From: Saccharibacillus sp. O23
GTDB taxonomy: Bacteria; Bacillota; Bacilli; Paenibacillales; Paenibacillaceae
Assembly: GCF_002205895.1 (NCBI RefSeq)
Contig: NZ_NJDE01000019.1
Span: forward strand, 62,001 to 126,000
Reading direction: 5' to 3'
DNA length: 64,000 nt
Shown: positions 1 to 10,818 of the stretch, one piece after another
How positions within the stretch are numbered: position 1 is the stretch's first letter
How the letters are laid out: each line of letters begins with the position of its first letter
Notes under the pieces: model-generated
Seen by the model: only the letters and a program-made list of their open reading frames with translations
What the model was told of the DNA's origin: nothing
The model's database searches: none
Program-made: the position numbers and the translations under genes

Positions 1-139
1 CATCGGTTTCGACCGCGAGCGGCTCGGCGCCAGTATCGGCAAGCCGGAACGTCTTGTACTCGCATTAACCGAACAGGGATTTGCCGACATGATCCGCAGG
101 AAACTGGGGACAACGTCGGAGGTGGAGTATATTGAGTAA
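1..139 (+). CDS. ylxQ: YlxQ/L7Ae-family ribosomal protein, C-terminal end (5' truncated)
   Basis: The frame enters at the window edge and ends at TAA 137-139. About 45 codons are visible, including [20 protein letters not shown], which resembles the end of the L7Ae/L30e-like YlxQ (RplGA) proteins. These are small RNA-binding proteins encoded just before infB in the nusA-infB operon of Firmicutes. The stop overlaps the TTG start of infB by 8 nt, so the two are translationally coupled. Only the C-terminus is present, so the identification rests on this fragment plus synteny. Confidence 0.8.
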   Translation, partial: IGFDRERLGASIGKPERLVLALTEQGFADMIRRKLGTTSEVEYIE

Positions 140-2717
140 ACCAGACAATAAAGTTCGGGTCTATGAATACGCCAAATCGCTCGACATGAGCAGTAAAGAA
201 ATCATTACCATTTTGAAGAAACTCGAGATGCCGGTGAACAATCACATGAGCGTGATGGAACCGGACGCGATCGGCAAAGTGGAACAATTTTTTCAGAAGA
301 TCAAGTCGAATGCCTCTAAACCGGCATCTCCTAGCAGCAAGCCGCAATCGAACGGCGATAATCAATCCAAAAATTCACAAGAAAAGCAGGTAGGTATGAA
401 TAATAAACCTCAAACCCCAAACAGCAGTCAGTCGCAAAGTCAAGGCGGTAACCGTCCTCAGGGCAACCGCAGTTCTTCGGTAGGCAGTCAGAGCCGTCCG
501 CAAAGCAGCGGCGGCGCAAGCCGTCCTCAATCGAGCGGTCAAGGACAACGTCCGAGCGGCGGTCAAGGCGGTTCGCGTCCGAGCGGCCAAGGGCAAGGCG
601 GATCGCGTCCTAGCGGCAGCGGCCAAGGCGGTTCGCGCCCGGGCGGTCAAGGTCAAGGCGGCCAGCGTCCTTCGGGCGGCGGCACGTCGCAAAACCGCGG
701 AGGCGGTTCTTCGCCTAGCGGACGCACGCAAAGCGATTCGTCCAACACGTACGGAAGCCGCAGCGCGAGCAGCGGCCAAGGCGGCAATCGCGGCGGCCAA
801 GGCGGCAACCGCGGAGGTCAAGGCGGTCAGGGCGGACGTCCGGGCGGCAACCGCCGTTCCGAAGACGGACGCGGCGGATTCCGCGGCGGTCAAGGCGGAC
901 GCGGAGGCAAAGGCGGACGCGGAGGCAACAACCGCAACAACCAGCCGCCTAGAGAGAAGATCGACAACACGCCGAAGAAAATCATCGTGCGCGGCACGAT
1001 GACGGTCGGCGAAACGGCGAAGCTTCTGCACAAAGACGCTTCGGAAGTCATCAAGAAGCTGATTACGCTCGGCGTGATGGCGACGATCAACCAAGAGCTG
1101 GATCTCGATACGATTCAACTGCTCGCCGGCGATTTCGGCGTCGAAGTCGAAATCAAGATCCCGGTCGAAGACGATCGTTTCGAGACGCTCGAAGAGACCG
1201 ACGAAGAAGCCGATCTGAAAGAACGTCCGCCGGTCGTAACGATCATGGGTCACGTCGACCATGGTAAAACGACGCTCCTCGACGCTATTCGTTCGACGAA
1301 CGTAACGGGCGGCGAAGCCGGCGGCATCACGCAGCATATCGGTGCGTACCAAGTCGAAATCAACGGCAAAAAGATCACGTTCCTGGATACGCCGGGTCAC
1401 GAAGCCTTTACGGCGATGCGTGCCCGCGGTGCGCAGGTAACCGACATGACGATCATCGTCGTGGCAGCCGACGACGGCGTAATGCCGCAGACGGTCGAAG
1501 CGGTTAACCATGCCAAGGCAGCCAACCTGCCGATCATCGTGGCCGTCAACAAGATCGACAAACCGGACTCCAATCCGGACCGCGTGAAGCAGGAACTGAC
1601 CGAATACGGCCTCGTTCCGGAAGAGTGGGGCGGAGACACCATCTTCGTCAACGTATCCGCGAAACAGAAGATGGGCTTGGAAGGTCTGCTCGAGATGATC
1701 CTGCTCGTGGCGGAAGTCAACGATTACAAAGCGAACCCGGACAAGCGCGCTCGCGGCACGGTCATCGAAGCCGAGCTGGACAAAGGCCGCGGACCGGTTG
1801 CCCGCATCCTCGTTCAACACGGCACGCTCAAAGTGGGAGACGCCTTCGTGGCGGGCAACTGCTTCGGCCGCGTACGGGCGATGGTCAACGATAAAGGACG
1901 CCGTCTCAAAGAAGCCGGTCCTTCGACTCCGGTCGAAATCACGGGCCTGACGGAAGTGCCGCTGGCCGGCGATCCGTTCATGGTCTTCGAAGACGAGCGC
2001 AAAGCGCGCAGCATCGCCGACAAACGCGCGATCACGCAGCGCGAGTCCGATATGGGCGCGAACACTCGCGTAACGTTGGACGATCTGTTCAAACATATCA
2101 AAGACGGCGAGATCAAAGACCTCAACGTCATCATCAAAGGCGACGTTCAAGGTTCGGTCGAAGCCCTCAAAGGCTCGCTCGCGAAGATCGAAGTCGAAGG
2201 CGTGCGCGTCAAGATCATTCACAGCGGCGCCGGCGCGATCAACGAATCCGATATTATTTTGGCAGCGGCTTCCAACGCCATCGTGATCGGCTTCAACGTT
2301 CGTCCGGATAACCAAGCGGCGCTGACGGCCGAGCAGGAGAAAGTCGACGTTCGCCTGCATCGCGTCATCTACAACGCGATCGAAGAGATCGAACAAGCCA
2401 TGAAAGGCATGCTCGATCCGGTCTTCAAAGAGAAAGTCATCGGCCAAGCCGAAGTCCGCAGCGTGTTCAAGGTCAGCAAAGTGGGCACGATCGCGGGTTC
2501 GATGGTCATTCAAGGCAAAATCGCCCGCAACGCGGAAGCGCGCTTGATCCGCGGCGGCATCGTGATTCACGAAGGCAAGATCGACTCGCTCAAACGTTTC
2601 AAAGACGACGCGAAAGAAGTCGCTCAAGGTTACGAGTGCGGGATTACGGTCGACTATGCGGACGTTAAGGAAGGCGACATCATCGAAGCCTTCGTAATGG
2701 AAGCCGTCGAGCGTTAA
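132..2717 (+). CDS. infB: Translation initiation factor IF-2
   Basis: GTPase that places initiator fMet-tRNA on the 30S subunit and promotes subunit joining. It has 861 residues. The order is an IF2_N domain at about 1-52, a very long low-complexity Gly/Gln/Arg/Ser linker at about 60-275, a second IF2_N domain at about 283-335, the G domain and the C-terminal beta-barrel domains. The GTPase motifs are intact: GHVDHGKT at 373-380, DTPGHE from 419 and NKID at 473-476. The start is TTG, after AGGTGG, overlapping the ylxQ stop. The linker is built of imperfect GQGG/SRPSG repeats and makes the protein longer than B. subtilis IF-2. The ylxP gene that follows infB in B. subtilis is absent; rbfA follows after 19 nt. 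Confidence 0.97.
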   Translation: MSKPDNKVRVYEYAKSLDMSSKEIITILKKLEMPVNNHMSVMEPDAIGKVEQFFQKIKSNASKPASPSSKPQSNGDNQSKNSQEKQVGMNNKPQTPNSSQSQSQGGNRPQGNRSSSVGSQSRPQSSGGASRPQSSGQGQRPSGGQGGSRPSGQGQGGSRPSGSGQGGSRPGGQGQGGQRPSGGGTSQNRGGGSSPSGRTQSDSSNTYGSRSASSGQGGNRGGQGGNRGGQGGQGGRPGGNRRSEDGRGGFRGGQGGRGGKGGRGGNNRNNQPPREKIDNTPKKIIVRGTMTVGETAKLLHKDASEVIKKLITLGVMATINQELDLDTIQLLAGDFGVEVEIKIPVEDDRFETLEETDEEADLKERPPVVTIMGHVDHGKTTLLDAIRSTNVTGGEAGGITQHIGAYQVEINGKKITFLDTPGHEAFTAMRARGAQVTDMTIIVVAADDGVMPQTVEAVNHAKAANLPIIVAVNKIDKPDSNPDRVKQELTEYGLVPEEWGGDTIFVNVSAKQKMGLEGLLEMILLVAEVNDYKANPDKRARGTVIEAELDKGRGPVARILVQHGTLKVGDAFVAGNCFGRVRAMVNDKGRRLKEAGPSTPVEITGLTEVPLAGDPFMVFEDERKARSIADKRAITQRESDMGANTRVTLDDLFKHIKDGEIKDLNVIIKGDVQGSVEALKGSLAKIEVEGVRVKIIHSGAGAINESDIILAAASNAIVIGFNVRPDNQAALTAEQEKVDVRLHRVIYNAIEEIEQAMKGMLDPVFKEKVIGQAEVRSVFKVSKVGTIAGSMVIQGKIARNAEARLIRGGIVIHEGKIDSLKRFKDDAKEVAQGYECGITVDYADVKEGDIIEAFVMEAVER

Positions 2718-2736
2718 GAAAGCGGGGTGAACACCA

Positions 2737-3150
2737 ATGGCGAAGATTAGAGTAGGCCGGGTTGCCGAAGAAATCAAAAAGGAACTCAGCCAGATGATCC
2801 AGAGCGAACTGAAAGATCCCCGGATCGGATTCGTCACCGTTACCGATGTCGAGGTAACGGGAGACTTGTCCCAGGCGAACGTTTATCTGAGCATTTTCGG
2901 CGACGACGAACAGAAGGAAAAGTCGCTTGCGGGCATTACCAAAGCGACCGGTTTCCTTCGCAGCGAGATCGGCAAACGGATCCGCCTGCGCCATGCGCCG
3001 GAACTGCTGTTCCATATCGACCAATCGATCGAATACGGCAGCAAGATCGAGACGCTGCTCGGACAGATCAAGTCGGAAGAGCCGGTCAAGTCCGAAGAAC
3101 CGGGCAAGGCCAATCAAGAGAATAAAGGAGACGGCGATGCGGACGTATGA
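2737..3150 (+). CDS. rbfA: Ribosome-binding factor A
   Basis: 30S maturation factor that binds the pre-16S 5' end helix and is needed for cold growth in other bacteria. It has 137 residues with the usual start [18 protein letters not shown] and a KH-like fold; conserved features include the [19 protein letters not shown] stretch. The last ~20 residues are a charged tail outside the fold. It lies 19 nt after infB, and its end overlaps nrnA by 14 nt, so it is part of the infB operon. Confidence 0.95.
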   Translation: MAKIRVGRVAEEIKKELSQMIQSELKDPRIGFVTVTDVEVTGDLSQANVYLSIFGDDEQKEKSLAGITKATGFLRSEIGKRIRLRHAPELLFHIDQSIEYGSKIETLLGQIKSEEPVKSEEPGKANQENKGDGDADV

Positions 3151-4114
3151 GCAGGAATTGATCGGTGCCAAGCAGTTTATCGAACAGCACGATGACTTCC
3201 TGATCGTGGCGCACGTACAGCCCGACGGAGATGCAGTCAGTTCCACCCTTGCGGTGGGCTGGCTTCTCTCGCGTTTGGGCAAAACCTTCGCCATGATCAA
3301 CGAAGGGCCGATTCCTCAACGAATGACGTACATGCACAAAGCGGACGAAATTCTCGATATGAGCCTGACTCCGCGAACGCGCACGTACGGCAACGTGATC
3401 TGCGTGGACTGCGCGGACTTCAAACGCGTAGGCCGGGTATCGGAATGGATGGAAGAAGGAGCGAACATGCTCAATATCGACCATCACCCGACGAACGACG
3501 GTTACGGCACGCAAACGCTGATCAAAGCGGATGCCGCGGCGACCGCCGAAGTGCTGTACGACCTGATCGCTTTGTTCGATCTGGGCTGGGACCGCAATCT
3601 TGCGGAGATGCTGTACACGGGGATCTTGACCGATACCGGCGGGTTCCGTTATTCGAGCACTTCTCCCAAAGTCATGCAGATCGCTTCGCATTTGTTGGAA
3701 CTCGGAGTGAACGGACCGGATCTTGCGGATTCGCTGCTGGAGCAGTTGACCAAGCCGCAGTTCGACGTATTGACGCTGGCTCTCGGCACGCTGCGCATGT
3801 CGGACAACGGCAAAGTGGCCTGGGTTCACGTGACGCCCGAGCATATGGAGCAGGCGGGAGCGGCCAACGAAGATCTCGAAGGCATCGTGAATTATCCGCG
3901 GAATATTCAAGGCGTCGAAGTCGGCGTGCTGTTCAAAGTCATCGACGAAGGCGCGGTCAAAGCGAGCATGCGCTCGGCCGGCAAGGTGGACGTGGCCGCC
4001 GTTGCTGCCGAATTCGGCGGGGGCGGCCATGTACGCGCGGCCGGATGCCGTTTGGAAGGCACGCTGGAAGAAGTGACGACCCGCGTCATCGAAAGGATCA
4101 GTCGGGCGCTATGA
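3137..4114 (+). CDS. nrnA: DHH-family oligoribonuclease / PAP phosphatase (NrnA)
   Basis: Cytosolic DHH-DHHA1 phosphoesterase that degrades nanoRNAs and dephosphorylates 3'-phosphoadenosine 5'-phosphate. It has 325 residues. Visible motifs are [12 protein letters not shown] (metal site), [17 protein letters not shown] (the DHH motif) and the C-terminal [10 protein letters not shown] of the DHHA1 domain. The ATG at 3137 is chosen because AAAGGAG lies 7 nt upstream; a longer frame upstream is just rbfA in another frame. It overlaps rbfA by 14 nt and truB by 4 nt (ATGA), consistent with one operon linking ribosome assembly with RNA turnover. Confidence 0.95.
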   Translation: MRTYEQELIGAKQFIEQHDDFLIVAHVQPDGDAVSSTLAVGWLLSRLGKTFAMINEGPIPQRMTYMHKADEILDMSLTPRTRTYGNVICVDCADFKRVGRVSEWMEEGANMLNIDHHPTNDGYGTQTLIKADAAATAEVLYDLIALFDLGWDRNLAEMLYTGILTDTGGFRYSSTSPKVMQIASHLLELGVNGPDLADSLLEQLTKPQFDVLTLALGTLRMSDNGKVAWVHVTPEHMEQAGAANEDLEGIVNYPRNIQGVEVGVLFKVIDEGAVKASMRSAGKVDVAAVAAEFGGGGHVRAAGCRLEGTLEEVTTRVIERISRAL

Positions 4115-5025
4115 ACGAATTCGACGGCGTACTGCCGGTACTCAAGCCCGCAGGCATGACTTCCCACGACGTCGTAGCCAAATGCCGGCGGCTGCTTCAG
4201 ATGAGACGAATCGGACATACCGGCACGCTTGATCCTTCCGTGACCGGCGTACTCCCGCTTTGTTTGGGACGCGCGACGCGGATGGTCGAGTATTTGCAGG
4301 AAATGCCCAAAGAGTATCGCGCCGTGCTGAAGCTCGGCATTTCGACCGATACCGAAGATTTGACGGGAACCGTTCTCGAAGAACAGGCGAAAGTCGACGT
4401 GACGGAAGAACAGGTCAGAGAAGCATTGAAAGGCTTTATCGGTCCGATCATGCAGACTCCGCCTATGTATTCCGCAGTCAAGATCGACGGCAAGCGGCTG
4501 TACGAGCTGGCGCGCGAAGGCAAAACGGTCGAACGCAAAGCGCGCGAAGTCGTGATTCACGAGATCGAGCTGACCGCGTTCGAAGACGGCGACCAGCCCG
4601 AAGTCTCGCTGCGCGTCTTGTGCTCCAAAGGGACTTACATCCGGACGCTATGCGTCGATCTGGGCGCCGCGTTGGGCGTTCCGTCGACGATGGCGAAGCT
4701 GGAACGCACTTTGTCGGCGGGAATCGGCCTGGAAGGCTGTTTGACTTTCGAGGAGATCGCCGAGCGCGTAGAAGCCGGAACGCTTGAAGAAGCGCTGATC
4801 CGGGCAGACAAAGCGGCCGTCCATATGCCTGAACATCAGGTGGACGAAAGCAGGCTGGACAACGCGTTAAAAGGACAGAAGTTGGCATCTTGGGCCGTTC
4901 GGCCTTCGCCGGAAGGCGCGCAAAGCCAATTCAGGCTGTACGCGCCGGATGACCGCTTTATCGGGATTTACAGATGGGACGAAGAAGCCGGCAGAGTCGT
5001 TCCGGTCAAGGTCTTTCTTCCTTAA
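4111..5025 (+). CDS. truB: tRNA pseudouridine(55) synthase
   Basis: Converts U55 in the T-loop of tRNAs to pseudouridine. It has 304 residues, about family length. The catalytic Asp is residue 41 in GHTGTLDPSVTGVLPLC, and the KEYRAVLKLG and YIRTLCVDLG motifs are present. A C-terminal PUA-like segment follows. The ATG overlaps the nrnA stop as ATGA, which fixes the start. It is followed by ribC after 67 nt with no terminator, the usual Firmicute arrangement. Confidence 0.96.
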   Translation: MNEFDGVLPVLKPAGMTSHDVVAKCRRLLQMRRIGHTGTLDPSVTGVLPLCLGRATRMVEYLQEMPKEYRAVLKLGISTDTEDLTGTVLEEQAKVDVTEEQVREALKGFIGPIMQTPPMYSAVKIDGKRLYELAREGKTVERKAREVVIHEIELTAFEDGDQPEVSLRVLCSKGTYIRTLCVDLGAALGVPSTMAKLERTLSAGIGLEGCLTFEEIAERVEAGTLEEALIRADKAAVHMPEHQVDESRLDNALKGQKLASWAVRPSPEGAQSQFRLYAPDDRFIGIYRWDEEAGRVVPVKVFLP

Positions 5026-5092
5026 CGCTCGGCGTTCGGGAAAAAGGCAGGGCAGCGGACGGCATTCGGCGGAAAATGCAGGTGATCGAAGA

Positions 5093-6034
5093 GTGAAGAC
5101 GGTAACGTTAACTTATCCTTTGACCGGTATCGGAGAGACCGTTCCGGTTCAGCGTCAAATCATGGCGATCGGGCAGTTCGACGGTCTCCATCTCGGACAT
5201 GTCAGCGTCATCCGGCGCGCGCAGGAGATGGGCCGCATCTTGGGCCTGCCCGTCGCGGTGCTGACGTTTCACCCCCATCCCAAGGAAGTTATGGGCAAAG
5301 GGGATTACGAAGGCTATCTGACGCCGCTGCGCGACAAAGAGCAGATTCTCGAAGAGCTCGGCGTGGACTATATGTATGTCGGCGAATTTACGCCGGACTT
5401 CTCCAAAGTGTCTCCGACCGACTTCGTGAATCGGGTGCTGATGCCGCTCGAAGTCGCTACCGCGGTCGTCGGCTTCGATTTCCGTTTCGGTTTTATGGGC
5501 GAAGGCACGGCGGACGCGATCGGACCGCTCAGCGGCGGCAAGATCGCGGTCGAGACGGTGGAACCGTTTTTGATGGACGGGGAGAAAGTCGCCAGCTCGG
5601 GCATCCGCGCCGCGCTCAAAGCAGGCGACGCCGAGACCGCCGAGCGGTGGCTGGGACGGCCTTATCGCGTGCAAGGAACGGTCGTGGGCGGCGATAAACG
5701 CGGCCGCACGATCGGATTCCCGACGGCGAACGTCGATCCTTCGGGCTTGTACGTGACGCCGGCCAAAGGCGTATATGCCGTACGATTCGGCCTCGGAGGC
5801 GAAATCTACGGAGGCGTCATGAACGTGGGAGTCAAGCCGACCTTTACCGACGGAAGCATCAAGCCGACGTTCGAGACGCATCTGTTCGACTTCGACCGCA
5901 GCATCTACGGCGAGGAAGTCTGGATCGATCTCGTTCGTTACATTCGTCCGGAACGCAAATTTTCGGGCATCGACGAGTTGGTCGCGCAGATCGCCAAAGA
6001 CGCCGAAGAAGCGCGAGGCATTCTCGGAAATTGA
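5093..6034 (+). CDS. ribC: Bifunctional riboflavin kinase / FAD synthetase
   Basis: Makes FMN then FAD from riboflavin. It has 313 residues. The N-terminal nucleotidyltransferase half carries GQFDGLHLGH (27-36) and TFHPHPKEV; the C-terminal kinase half has GDKRGRTIGFPTANV with the PTAN metal/ATP motif. The GTG at 5093 is chosen because AGGTGAT lies 6 nt upstream and the protein then has normal length. An open frame extends upstream but without a ribosome-binding site. It is probably the last gene of the infB-ribC operon; rpsO has its own promoter. Confidence 0.95.
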   Translation: MKTVTLTYPLTGIGETVPVQRQIMAIGQFDGLHLGHVSVIRRAQEMGRILGLPVAVLTFHPHPKEVMGKGDYEGYLTPLRDKEQILEELGVDYMYVGEFTPDFSKVSPTDFVNRVLMPLEVATAVVGFDFRFGFMGEGTADAIGPLSGGKIAVETVEPFLMDGEKVASSGIRAALKAGDAETAERWLGRPYRVQGTVVGGDKRGRTIGFPTANVDPSGLYVTPAKGVYAVRFGLGGEIYGGVMNVGVKPTFTDGSIKPTFETHLFDFDRSIYGEEVWIDLVRYIRPERKFSGIDELVAQIAKDAEEARGILGN

Positions 6035-6059
6035 AGAGATGCTTTTTATCGCGCGAAGG

Positions 6060-6088
6060 TTTACTTTTAAGTGAACGTTTGTTATACT
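6060..6088 (+). promoter_or_regulatory. Sigma-A promoter of rpsO
   Basis: TTTACT (6060-6065), 17-bp spacer, TATACT (6083-6088). It gives a 5' leader of about 110 nt before rpsO. The leader contains a small AACCA/TGGTT hairpin and GC-rich segments at which S15 autoregulation could act, as in other bacteria. The S15 site itself is not proven by sequence alone. Confidence 0.75.
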
Positions 6089-6205
6089 GATTTACGTTGC
6101 CTGCCTTCGTGCGAGCGACTTAACCATGGCTTGGTTTCTGGCTTTCACCGGCCGATACGAGGCTTTTGGGGATTGGATTGGCTAATTTATTAGGAGGTGA
6201 ATTGG

Positions 6206-6475
6206 ATGGCATTGACTCAAGAACGTAAACAGCAACTGATCGAAGAGCACAGAACTCACGAATCCGATACAGGATCGCCGGAGGTTCAAGTCGCTATTCT
6301 GACGGAGAACATCACGAACTTGACGGATCACCTGCGTACGCACAAGAAAGATCACCACTCGCGTCGCGGTCTTCTGAAAATGGTCGGACAACGTCGCAGA
6401 CTGCTGGCTTACCTGAAAAACAATGACGTAAGACGTTACAGCGCCCTGATCGAAAAACTCGGACTGCGTCGCTAA
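6206..6475 (+). CDS. rpsO: 30S ribosomal protein S15
   Basis: Primary 16S rRNA-binding protein of the platform. It has 89 residues beginning [19 protein letters not shown], the standard length and sequence, with the conserved [19 protein letters not shown] core. The ATG at 6206 follows TAGGAGGTGA; an in-frame GTG at 6197 lies inside that ribosome-binding site and is rejected. It is followed by pnp, the common rpsO-pnp pairing. Confidence 0.98.
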   Translation: MALTQERKQQLIEEHRTHESDTGSPEVQVAILTENITNLTDHLRTHKKDHHSRRGLLKMVGQRRRLLAYLKNNDVRRYSALIEKLGLRR

Positions 6476-6605
6476 AATTAAAAAGCAATGCACAAGCAGC
6501 CTGGTTGTGAACCGTATGGTCTTTTTTGGAGCCGACGGCAACAGCCGGGTTGTTTTTGTAACTTATACTTAAGGATTGACCGAAGACGATTCGAGGAGGA
6601 GTTTC

Positions 6606-8708
6606 ATGGAACAGCAAGTAGAAATGCAGCTCGGGGGACGTACCCTTACGCTGAAGACGGGCCGTTTGGCCAAGCAAGCGAACGCGGCGGTCATGGTTCA
6701 CTACGGCGAAACCGTCGTGCTCTGTACCGTTACGGCGTCCACTCAGCCTAAAGATCTCGACTTTTTCCCGTTGACCGTCAACTACGAAGAAAGAATGTAC
6801 GCCGTAGGCAAAATTCCCGGCGGATTCATCAAACGCGAAGGACGTCCGAGCGAAAAAGCCATTCTGGCCAGCCGCTTGACCGACCGTCCGATCCGTCCGC
6901 TGTTCCCGGAAGGGTTCCGCAACGACGTGCAAATCCAAAATATCGTCATGAGCGTGGACCAAGACAACGAACCGCAAATCGCGGCTATGATCGGGACTTC
7001 GGCGGCGCTCAGCATTTCCGACGTTCCGTTTGACGGACCGATCGGCGGCGTGGCCGTCGGACGCGTAGACGGTCAATTTGTCGTGAACCCGACTCTGGCG
7101 CAGCAGGAAGCGAGCGATCTCTACCTCGTGGTCGCGGGGACGAAGGACGCGATCATGATGGTCGAAGCCGAAGCGAACGAAGTGCCGGAAGAAGTCATGC
7201 TGGAAGCGATCATGTTCGGTCACGACGCGGTCAAAGAAATCGTGGCCTCGATCGAACAATTGGTCGAAAAAGCCGGCAAACCGAAAATGGAAGTCAAGCT
7301 GCACGCGGTCGACGCCGAAGTGAACGAAGCGGTTCGCGCGTTCGCGTCGGAACGTCTGGTCGAAGCGGTGCGCATCGCCGAGAAGCATGCCCGCCAAGAC
7401 GCGATCGATGCCGTGAACGACGAAGCGGTTGCGCATTTCTCCGATCTGTATCTGGAAACGCCGGACAAAGTGGACGACGTCAAAGAAGTGCTGCACGATA
7501 TCGTCAAAGAAGAAGTGCGCCGCTTGATCACGCACGACAAAGTCCGTCCGGACGGACGCGGCTTGGCCGAAATCCGCCCGATCAGCTCCGACGTGGCGCT
7601 GCTGCCGCGCGTGCACGGTTCGGGTCTTTTCACCCGCGGCCAAACGCAGGCGCTCAGCATCTGTACGCTCGGCGTGCTGGGCGACGCGCAAATGCTCGAC
7701 GGCGTGGCGCCGGAAGACACCAAACGCTTCATGCACCACTATAACTTCCCTCCGTTCAGCGTAGGCGAAGCCCGTCCGCTGAGAGCTCCGGGCCGCCGCG
7801 AGATCGGACACGGCGCATTGGGCGAACGCGCGCTGATGAAGGTCATTCCTTCGGAGTCCGAATTCCCTTATACGATTCGTCTCGTTTCGGAAGTCTTGGA
7901 ATCGAACGGTTCCACTTCGCAAGCGAGCATCTGCGCCAGCACGCTGGCGATGATGGACGCGGGCGTACCGCTCAAAGCGCCGGTTGCCGGCGTGGCGATG
8001 GGCCTGATCAAAGACGGCGAACACGTCTCGATCCTGTCCGACATTCAAGGCATGGAAGACCATCTCGGCGATATGGACTTCAAAGTAGCGGGTACCAAAG
8101 AAGGCGTGACGGCGATTCAAATGGACATCAAGATCGACGGCATCAGCCGCGAGATCCTGTCCGAAGCGCTGACGCAAGCTCGCGAAGGACGTATGCATAT
8201 CCTCGAGCAAATGCTGCAAGCGATCCAAACGCCGCGCGAGAAAATGTCGAAATACGCGCCGAAGATCATGATCATCAACATCAAGCCGGAGAAGATCCGC
8301 GACGTGATCGGAGCGGGCGGCAAAGTGATCAACAAGATCATCGAAGATACGGGCGTCAAGATCGATATCGAACAGGACGGCCGCGTGTTCATCGCTTCTT
8401 CCGACGAAGACATGAACAACAAAGCCGCCGAGATCATTCAGAATATCGTTCGCGAAGTCGCGGTCGGCGAAATCTATGACGGTACCGTAAGACGGATCGA
8501 GAAATTCGGCGCGTTCGTCGAACTCATTCCGGGCAAAGACGGCCTCGTTCATATTTCGCAGTTGGCGGCGGAACGCGTAGCCAAAGTCGAAGACGTGGTG
8601 GCGGTCGGCGACAAGCTGAAAGTCAAAGTCACGGAAATCGACGCGCAAGGCCGTGTCAATCTGTCGCATAAAGTGCTGCTGAGCGCGGAAACGCCGGCCA
8701 AGTCCTAA
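6606..8708 (+). CDS. pnp: Polyribonucleotide nucleotidyltransferase (PNPase)
   Basis: Phosphorolytic 3'-5' exoribonuclease, the main mRNA 3' exonuclease of Firmicutes. It has 700 residues: two RNase PH domains, an intervening helical domain, a KH domain with [16 protein letters not shown] and a C-terminal S1 domain beginning near [20 protein letters not shown]. The ATG at 6606 follows GAGGAGG. The rpsO-pnp gap (130 nt) holds only weak hairpins, so read-through from the rpsO promoter is likely. Other ribonuclease genes (rnjB, rny) lie in the same window. Confidence 0.97.
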   Translation: MEQQVEMQLGGRTLTLKTGRLAKQANAAVMVHYGETVVLCTVTASTQPKDLDFFPLTVNYEERMYAVGKIPGGFIKREGRPSEKAILASRLTDRPIRPLFPEGFRNDVQIQNIVMSVDQDNEPQIAAMIGTSAALSISDVPFDGPIGGVAVGRVDGQFVVNPTLAQQEASDLYLVVAGTKDAIMMVEAEANEVPEEVMLEAIMFGHDAVKEIVASIEQLVEKAGKPKMEVKLHAVDAEVNEAVRAFASERLVEAVRIAEKHARQDAIDAVNDEAVAHFSDLYLETPDKVDDVKEVLHDIVKEEVRRLITHDKVRPDGRGLAEIRPISSDVALLPRVHGSGLFTRGQTQALSICTLGVLGDAQMLDGVAPEDTKRFMHHYNFPPFSVGEARPLRAPGRREIGHGALGERALMKVIPSESEFPYTIRLVSEVLESNGSTSQASICASTLAMMDAGVPLKAPVAGVAMGLIKDGEHVSILSDIQGMEDHLGDMDFKVAGTKEGVTAIQMDIKIDGISREILSEALTQAREGRMHILEQMLQAIQTPREKMSKYAPKIMIINIKPEKIRDVIGAGGKVINKIIEDTGVKIDIEQDGRVFIASSDEDMNNKAAEIIQNIVREVAVGEIYDGTVRRIEKFGAFVELIPGKDGLVHISQLAAERVAKVEDVVAVGDKLKVKVTEIDAQGRVNLSHKVLLSAETPAKS

Positions 8709-8756
8709 GACGCGAACGGATAAACGAACTTCATTTATAATGAACGAAAAAGAGAC

Positions 8757-8781
8757 AGAGTCGATTTCTGGCTCTTTTTTT
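8757..8781 (+). terminator. Intrinsic terminator after pnp
   Basis: Six-bp stem AGAGTC/GGCTCT with a 7-nt loop, followed by seven T. Confidence 0.75.
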
Positions 8782-8843
8782 GTGTATTCGCCGTCCGCGG
8801 ACAACGCTTCTGCGAAGCGGAGTCTTCGGAAGTCCGAATCCGG

Positions 8844-8872
8844 TTGAGTACGGCCGCGAAATTTGCTAGGAT
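8844..8872 (+). promoter_or_regulatory. Sigma-A promoter of the M16 peptidase gene
   Basis: TTGAGT (8844-8849), 17-bp spacer, TAGGAT (8867-8872) with an extended -10 TG one base upstream. Confidence 0.7.
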
Positions 8873-8934
8873 AGAGTTTGCACGTTTACAGAACCGATAC
8901 CTATCGGAAGGGCGCACGGGAGGGGAATAACGCT

Positions 8935-10200
8935 TTGGAAAAATATACGCTGAGCAGCGGGTTACGGGTAGTAGCCGAGCATATCCCGGGTTCGCGCTCC
9001 GTTTCGTTCGGCATCTGGGTCAAAAACGGATCGCGAAACGAAACGGAAGCCGACAACGGCATCTCGCACTTTATCGAGCATATGCTGTTCAAAGGCACGG
9101 AACGTTATGACGCGAGAGCGATCGCCGAGCAGTTCGACGCGATCGGCGGCAACGTCAATGCGTTCACGTCGAAAGAATATACGAGCTATTACGCCAAAGT
9201 GCTGGACGAACATCTGCCGATCGCGATGGACGTGCTGGCCGACATGTTTTTCAACTCCAAGTTCGATCCGGAAGAACTCGCCCGGGAGAAAAACGTCATC
9301 TTCGAAGAGATCTCGATGTATCTGGACGACCCGGACGATCTGGTCCACGATCTGATCGTAGAGGCCGCTTACGAAGGACATCCGCTGGCGATGCCGATTC
9401 TGGGCACGGAAGAACATCTGGCGAGAATGTCTTCGCAAGATCTGAAAGATTTCATGCGCGAACGGTATACGGTCGAAAATACGATCGTGGCGATCGCGGG
9501 GAATCTGGGCGAAGATGTCCGCGAACTGCTGGAGCGTCATTTCGGCGCTTTCGATCGCCGGGGCTCGCAGCCGATTCTGACCGAACCGTCCTTCGGCGGC
9601 GGACTCGTCTACCGGAAGAAGAAGACCGAACAGAACCATATCTGCATGGCGTTTCAAGGGTTCGGCTACGACGATCCTCGCCAGTACGCGATGGCTCTGC
9701 TGAACAATTCGATCGGCGGAGGCATGAGTTCGAAGCTGTTTCAGGAGATTCGGGAAAAACGCGGCTTGGCGTATTCCGTCTATTCGTATCACAGCGCGCA
9801 TGCCGACAGCGGATATTTCACGATCTACGCGGGCACGGCGCCGAAACAGACGGCGGAAGTGCTCAAGCTGACGCGGGAAGTGCTGCACGAAGTCCAAGCG
9901 AACGGATTGAGCGCGGAGGAGATTCATAAAGGCAAACAGCAGCTCAAAGGCAGCCTGATCATGGGCCTCGAAGGCAGCGGAAGCCGCATGAACCGTCTCG
10001 GCAAAAACGAGCTGATGCTCGGACGGCACGAGACGATCGACGAGACGCTCGCCAAGATCGAAGCCGTAACCGAAGCCGACGTGCGGCTCGCGCTGGACCA
10101 TCTGTTCGCACAACCGTATGCCGTGGCGATGGTCGGCAATTCTGATCGCGCGCTCGGCTCATTAAGGAGAGATGAACTTGTCCCATCTGGTACAAATTAA
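8935..10200 (+). CDS. mlpA: M16 family zinc peptidase (MlpA/YmxG type)
   Basis: Pitrilysin/insulinase-family processing peptidase, 421 residues, with the inverted zinc motif HFIEH and the downstream glutamate in [10 protein letters not shown]. No signal peptide is visible, so it is cytosolic. Homologues lie at the same place, after pnp, in Bacillus. The TTG at 8935 is chosen because AGGGGAA precedes it at good spacing and the usual N-terminus ([13 protein letters not shown]) starts there. The 3' end overlaps dut by 23 nt. The polysaccharide deacetylase gene ylxY found between pnp and mlpA in B. subtilis is absent. Confidence 0.9.
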   Translation: MEKYTLSSGLRVVAEHIPGSRSVSFGIWVKNGSRNETEADNGISHFIEHMLFKGTERYDARAIAEQFDAIGGNVNAFTSKEYTSYYAKVLDEHLPIAMDVLADMFFNSKFDPEELAREKNVIFEEISMYLDDPDDLVHDLIVEAAYEGHPLAMPILGTEEHLARMSSQDLKDFMRERYTVENTIVAIAGNLGEDVRELLERHFGAFDRRGSQPILTEPSFGGGLVYRKKKTEQNHICMAFQGFGYDDPRQYAMALLNNSIGGGMSSKLFQEIREKRGLAYSVYSYHSAHADSGYFTIYAGTAPKQTAEVLKLTREVLHEVQANGLSAEEIHKGKQQLKGSLIMGLEGSGSRMNRLGKNELMLGRHETIDETLAKIEAVTEADVRLALDHLFAQPYAVAMVGNSDRALGSLRRDELVPSGTN

Positions 10201-10624
10201 ACGATTTGCCGGCAACGAAGATCTGGCGCTGCCGCGCAAAATGACCGAACTCGCCGCCGGCTACGATCTGCAAGCCGCGGTATTGGAACCTCTGGTGCTT
10301 CAGCCGATGCAGCGCGCGCTCGTGCCGACGGGCCTTGCGATCGCGATGCCGGGCGGCCTGGAAGCGCAGATTCGTCCGCGCAGCGGATTGGCGTTCAAGC
10401 ACGGCATTACCTGCCTGAATTCGCCGGGCACGATCGACGCGGATTACCGCGGCGAGATCAAAGTGCTGCTGATCAATCTGGGTCAAGAACCGTTCACGAT
10501 CGCGCGCGGCGAACGAATCGCGCAGATGGTATTCCAAGAAGTGCCGGAGATCGAATTGGCGCCGGTCGAAGAACTGTCGGAGACCGTTCGCGGCGCCGGC
10601 GGATTCGGTCATACGGGGCAATAA
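10178..10624 (+). CDS. dut: dUTP diphosphatase
   Basis: Hydrolyses dUTP to dUMP and PPi, preventing uracil incorporation. All five trimeric dUTPase motifs are visible: [37 protein letters not shown] and the P-loop-like [10 protein letters not shown]. Two starts compete: ATG 10172 is only 2 nt from AAGGAG, while TTG 10178 is 8 nt away and gives an N-terminus ([10 protein letters not shown]) like relatives. The TTG is preferred, giving 148 residues. It overlaps the end of the M16 peptidase gene and is followed by a terminator. Confidence 0.93.
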   Translation: MSHLVQIKRFAGNEDLALPRKMTELAAGYDLQAAVLEPLVLQPMQRALVPTGLAIAMPGGLEAQIRPRSGLAFKHGITCLNSPGTIDADYRGEIKVLLINLGQEPFTIARGERIAQMVFQEVPEIELAPVEELSETVRGAGGFGHTGQ

Positions 10625-10653
10625 CGAGTACGTTCGAAACGGAACTTGCGGGA

Positions 10654-10697
10654 AGCCGCGGCCTCTTCCCAGCGAAGAAAGCCGCGGGCTTTTTTTG
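10654..10697 (+). terminator. Intrinsic terminator after dut
   Basis: Stem AGCCGCGG/CCGCGGGCT with one bulged G, followed by eight T. Confidence 0.8.
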
Positions 10698-10728
10698 TTT
10701 CCGAATCCTGACATCAGACGTCAACGTC

Positions 10729-10757
10729 TTGCTTTTTAATCCGATACAAACTATGAT
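10729..10757 (+). promoter_or_regulatory. Sigma-A promoter of asd-dapG
   Basis: TTGCTT (10729-10734), 17-bp spacer, TATGAT (10752-10757). The leader to asd is about 55 nt and shows no L-box lysine riboswitch. Confidence 0.75.
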
Positions 10758-10818
10758 ATTCACAATGCAAACCTTGATGTTTAGCGATTTTGCCCCATAT
10801 AAAGGAGAGACAAGCCAG

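Noticed and set aside
375-2837. Long minus-strand reading frame (820 codons) opposite infB; similar long antisense frames opposite pnp (6312-8804), ftsK (16266-19139) and the oxidoreductase genes (40566-43829)
   Set aside because: They mirror strongly biased plus-strand codon usage, have low-complexity translations rich in Arg/His/Asp/Phe, span several genes and match no family I recognise.
10758-10818. L-box lysine riboswitch before asd
   Set aside because: The leader is only ~55 nt and shows none of the conserved lysine-aptamer segments.
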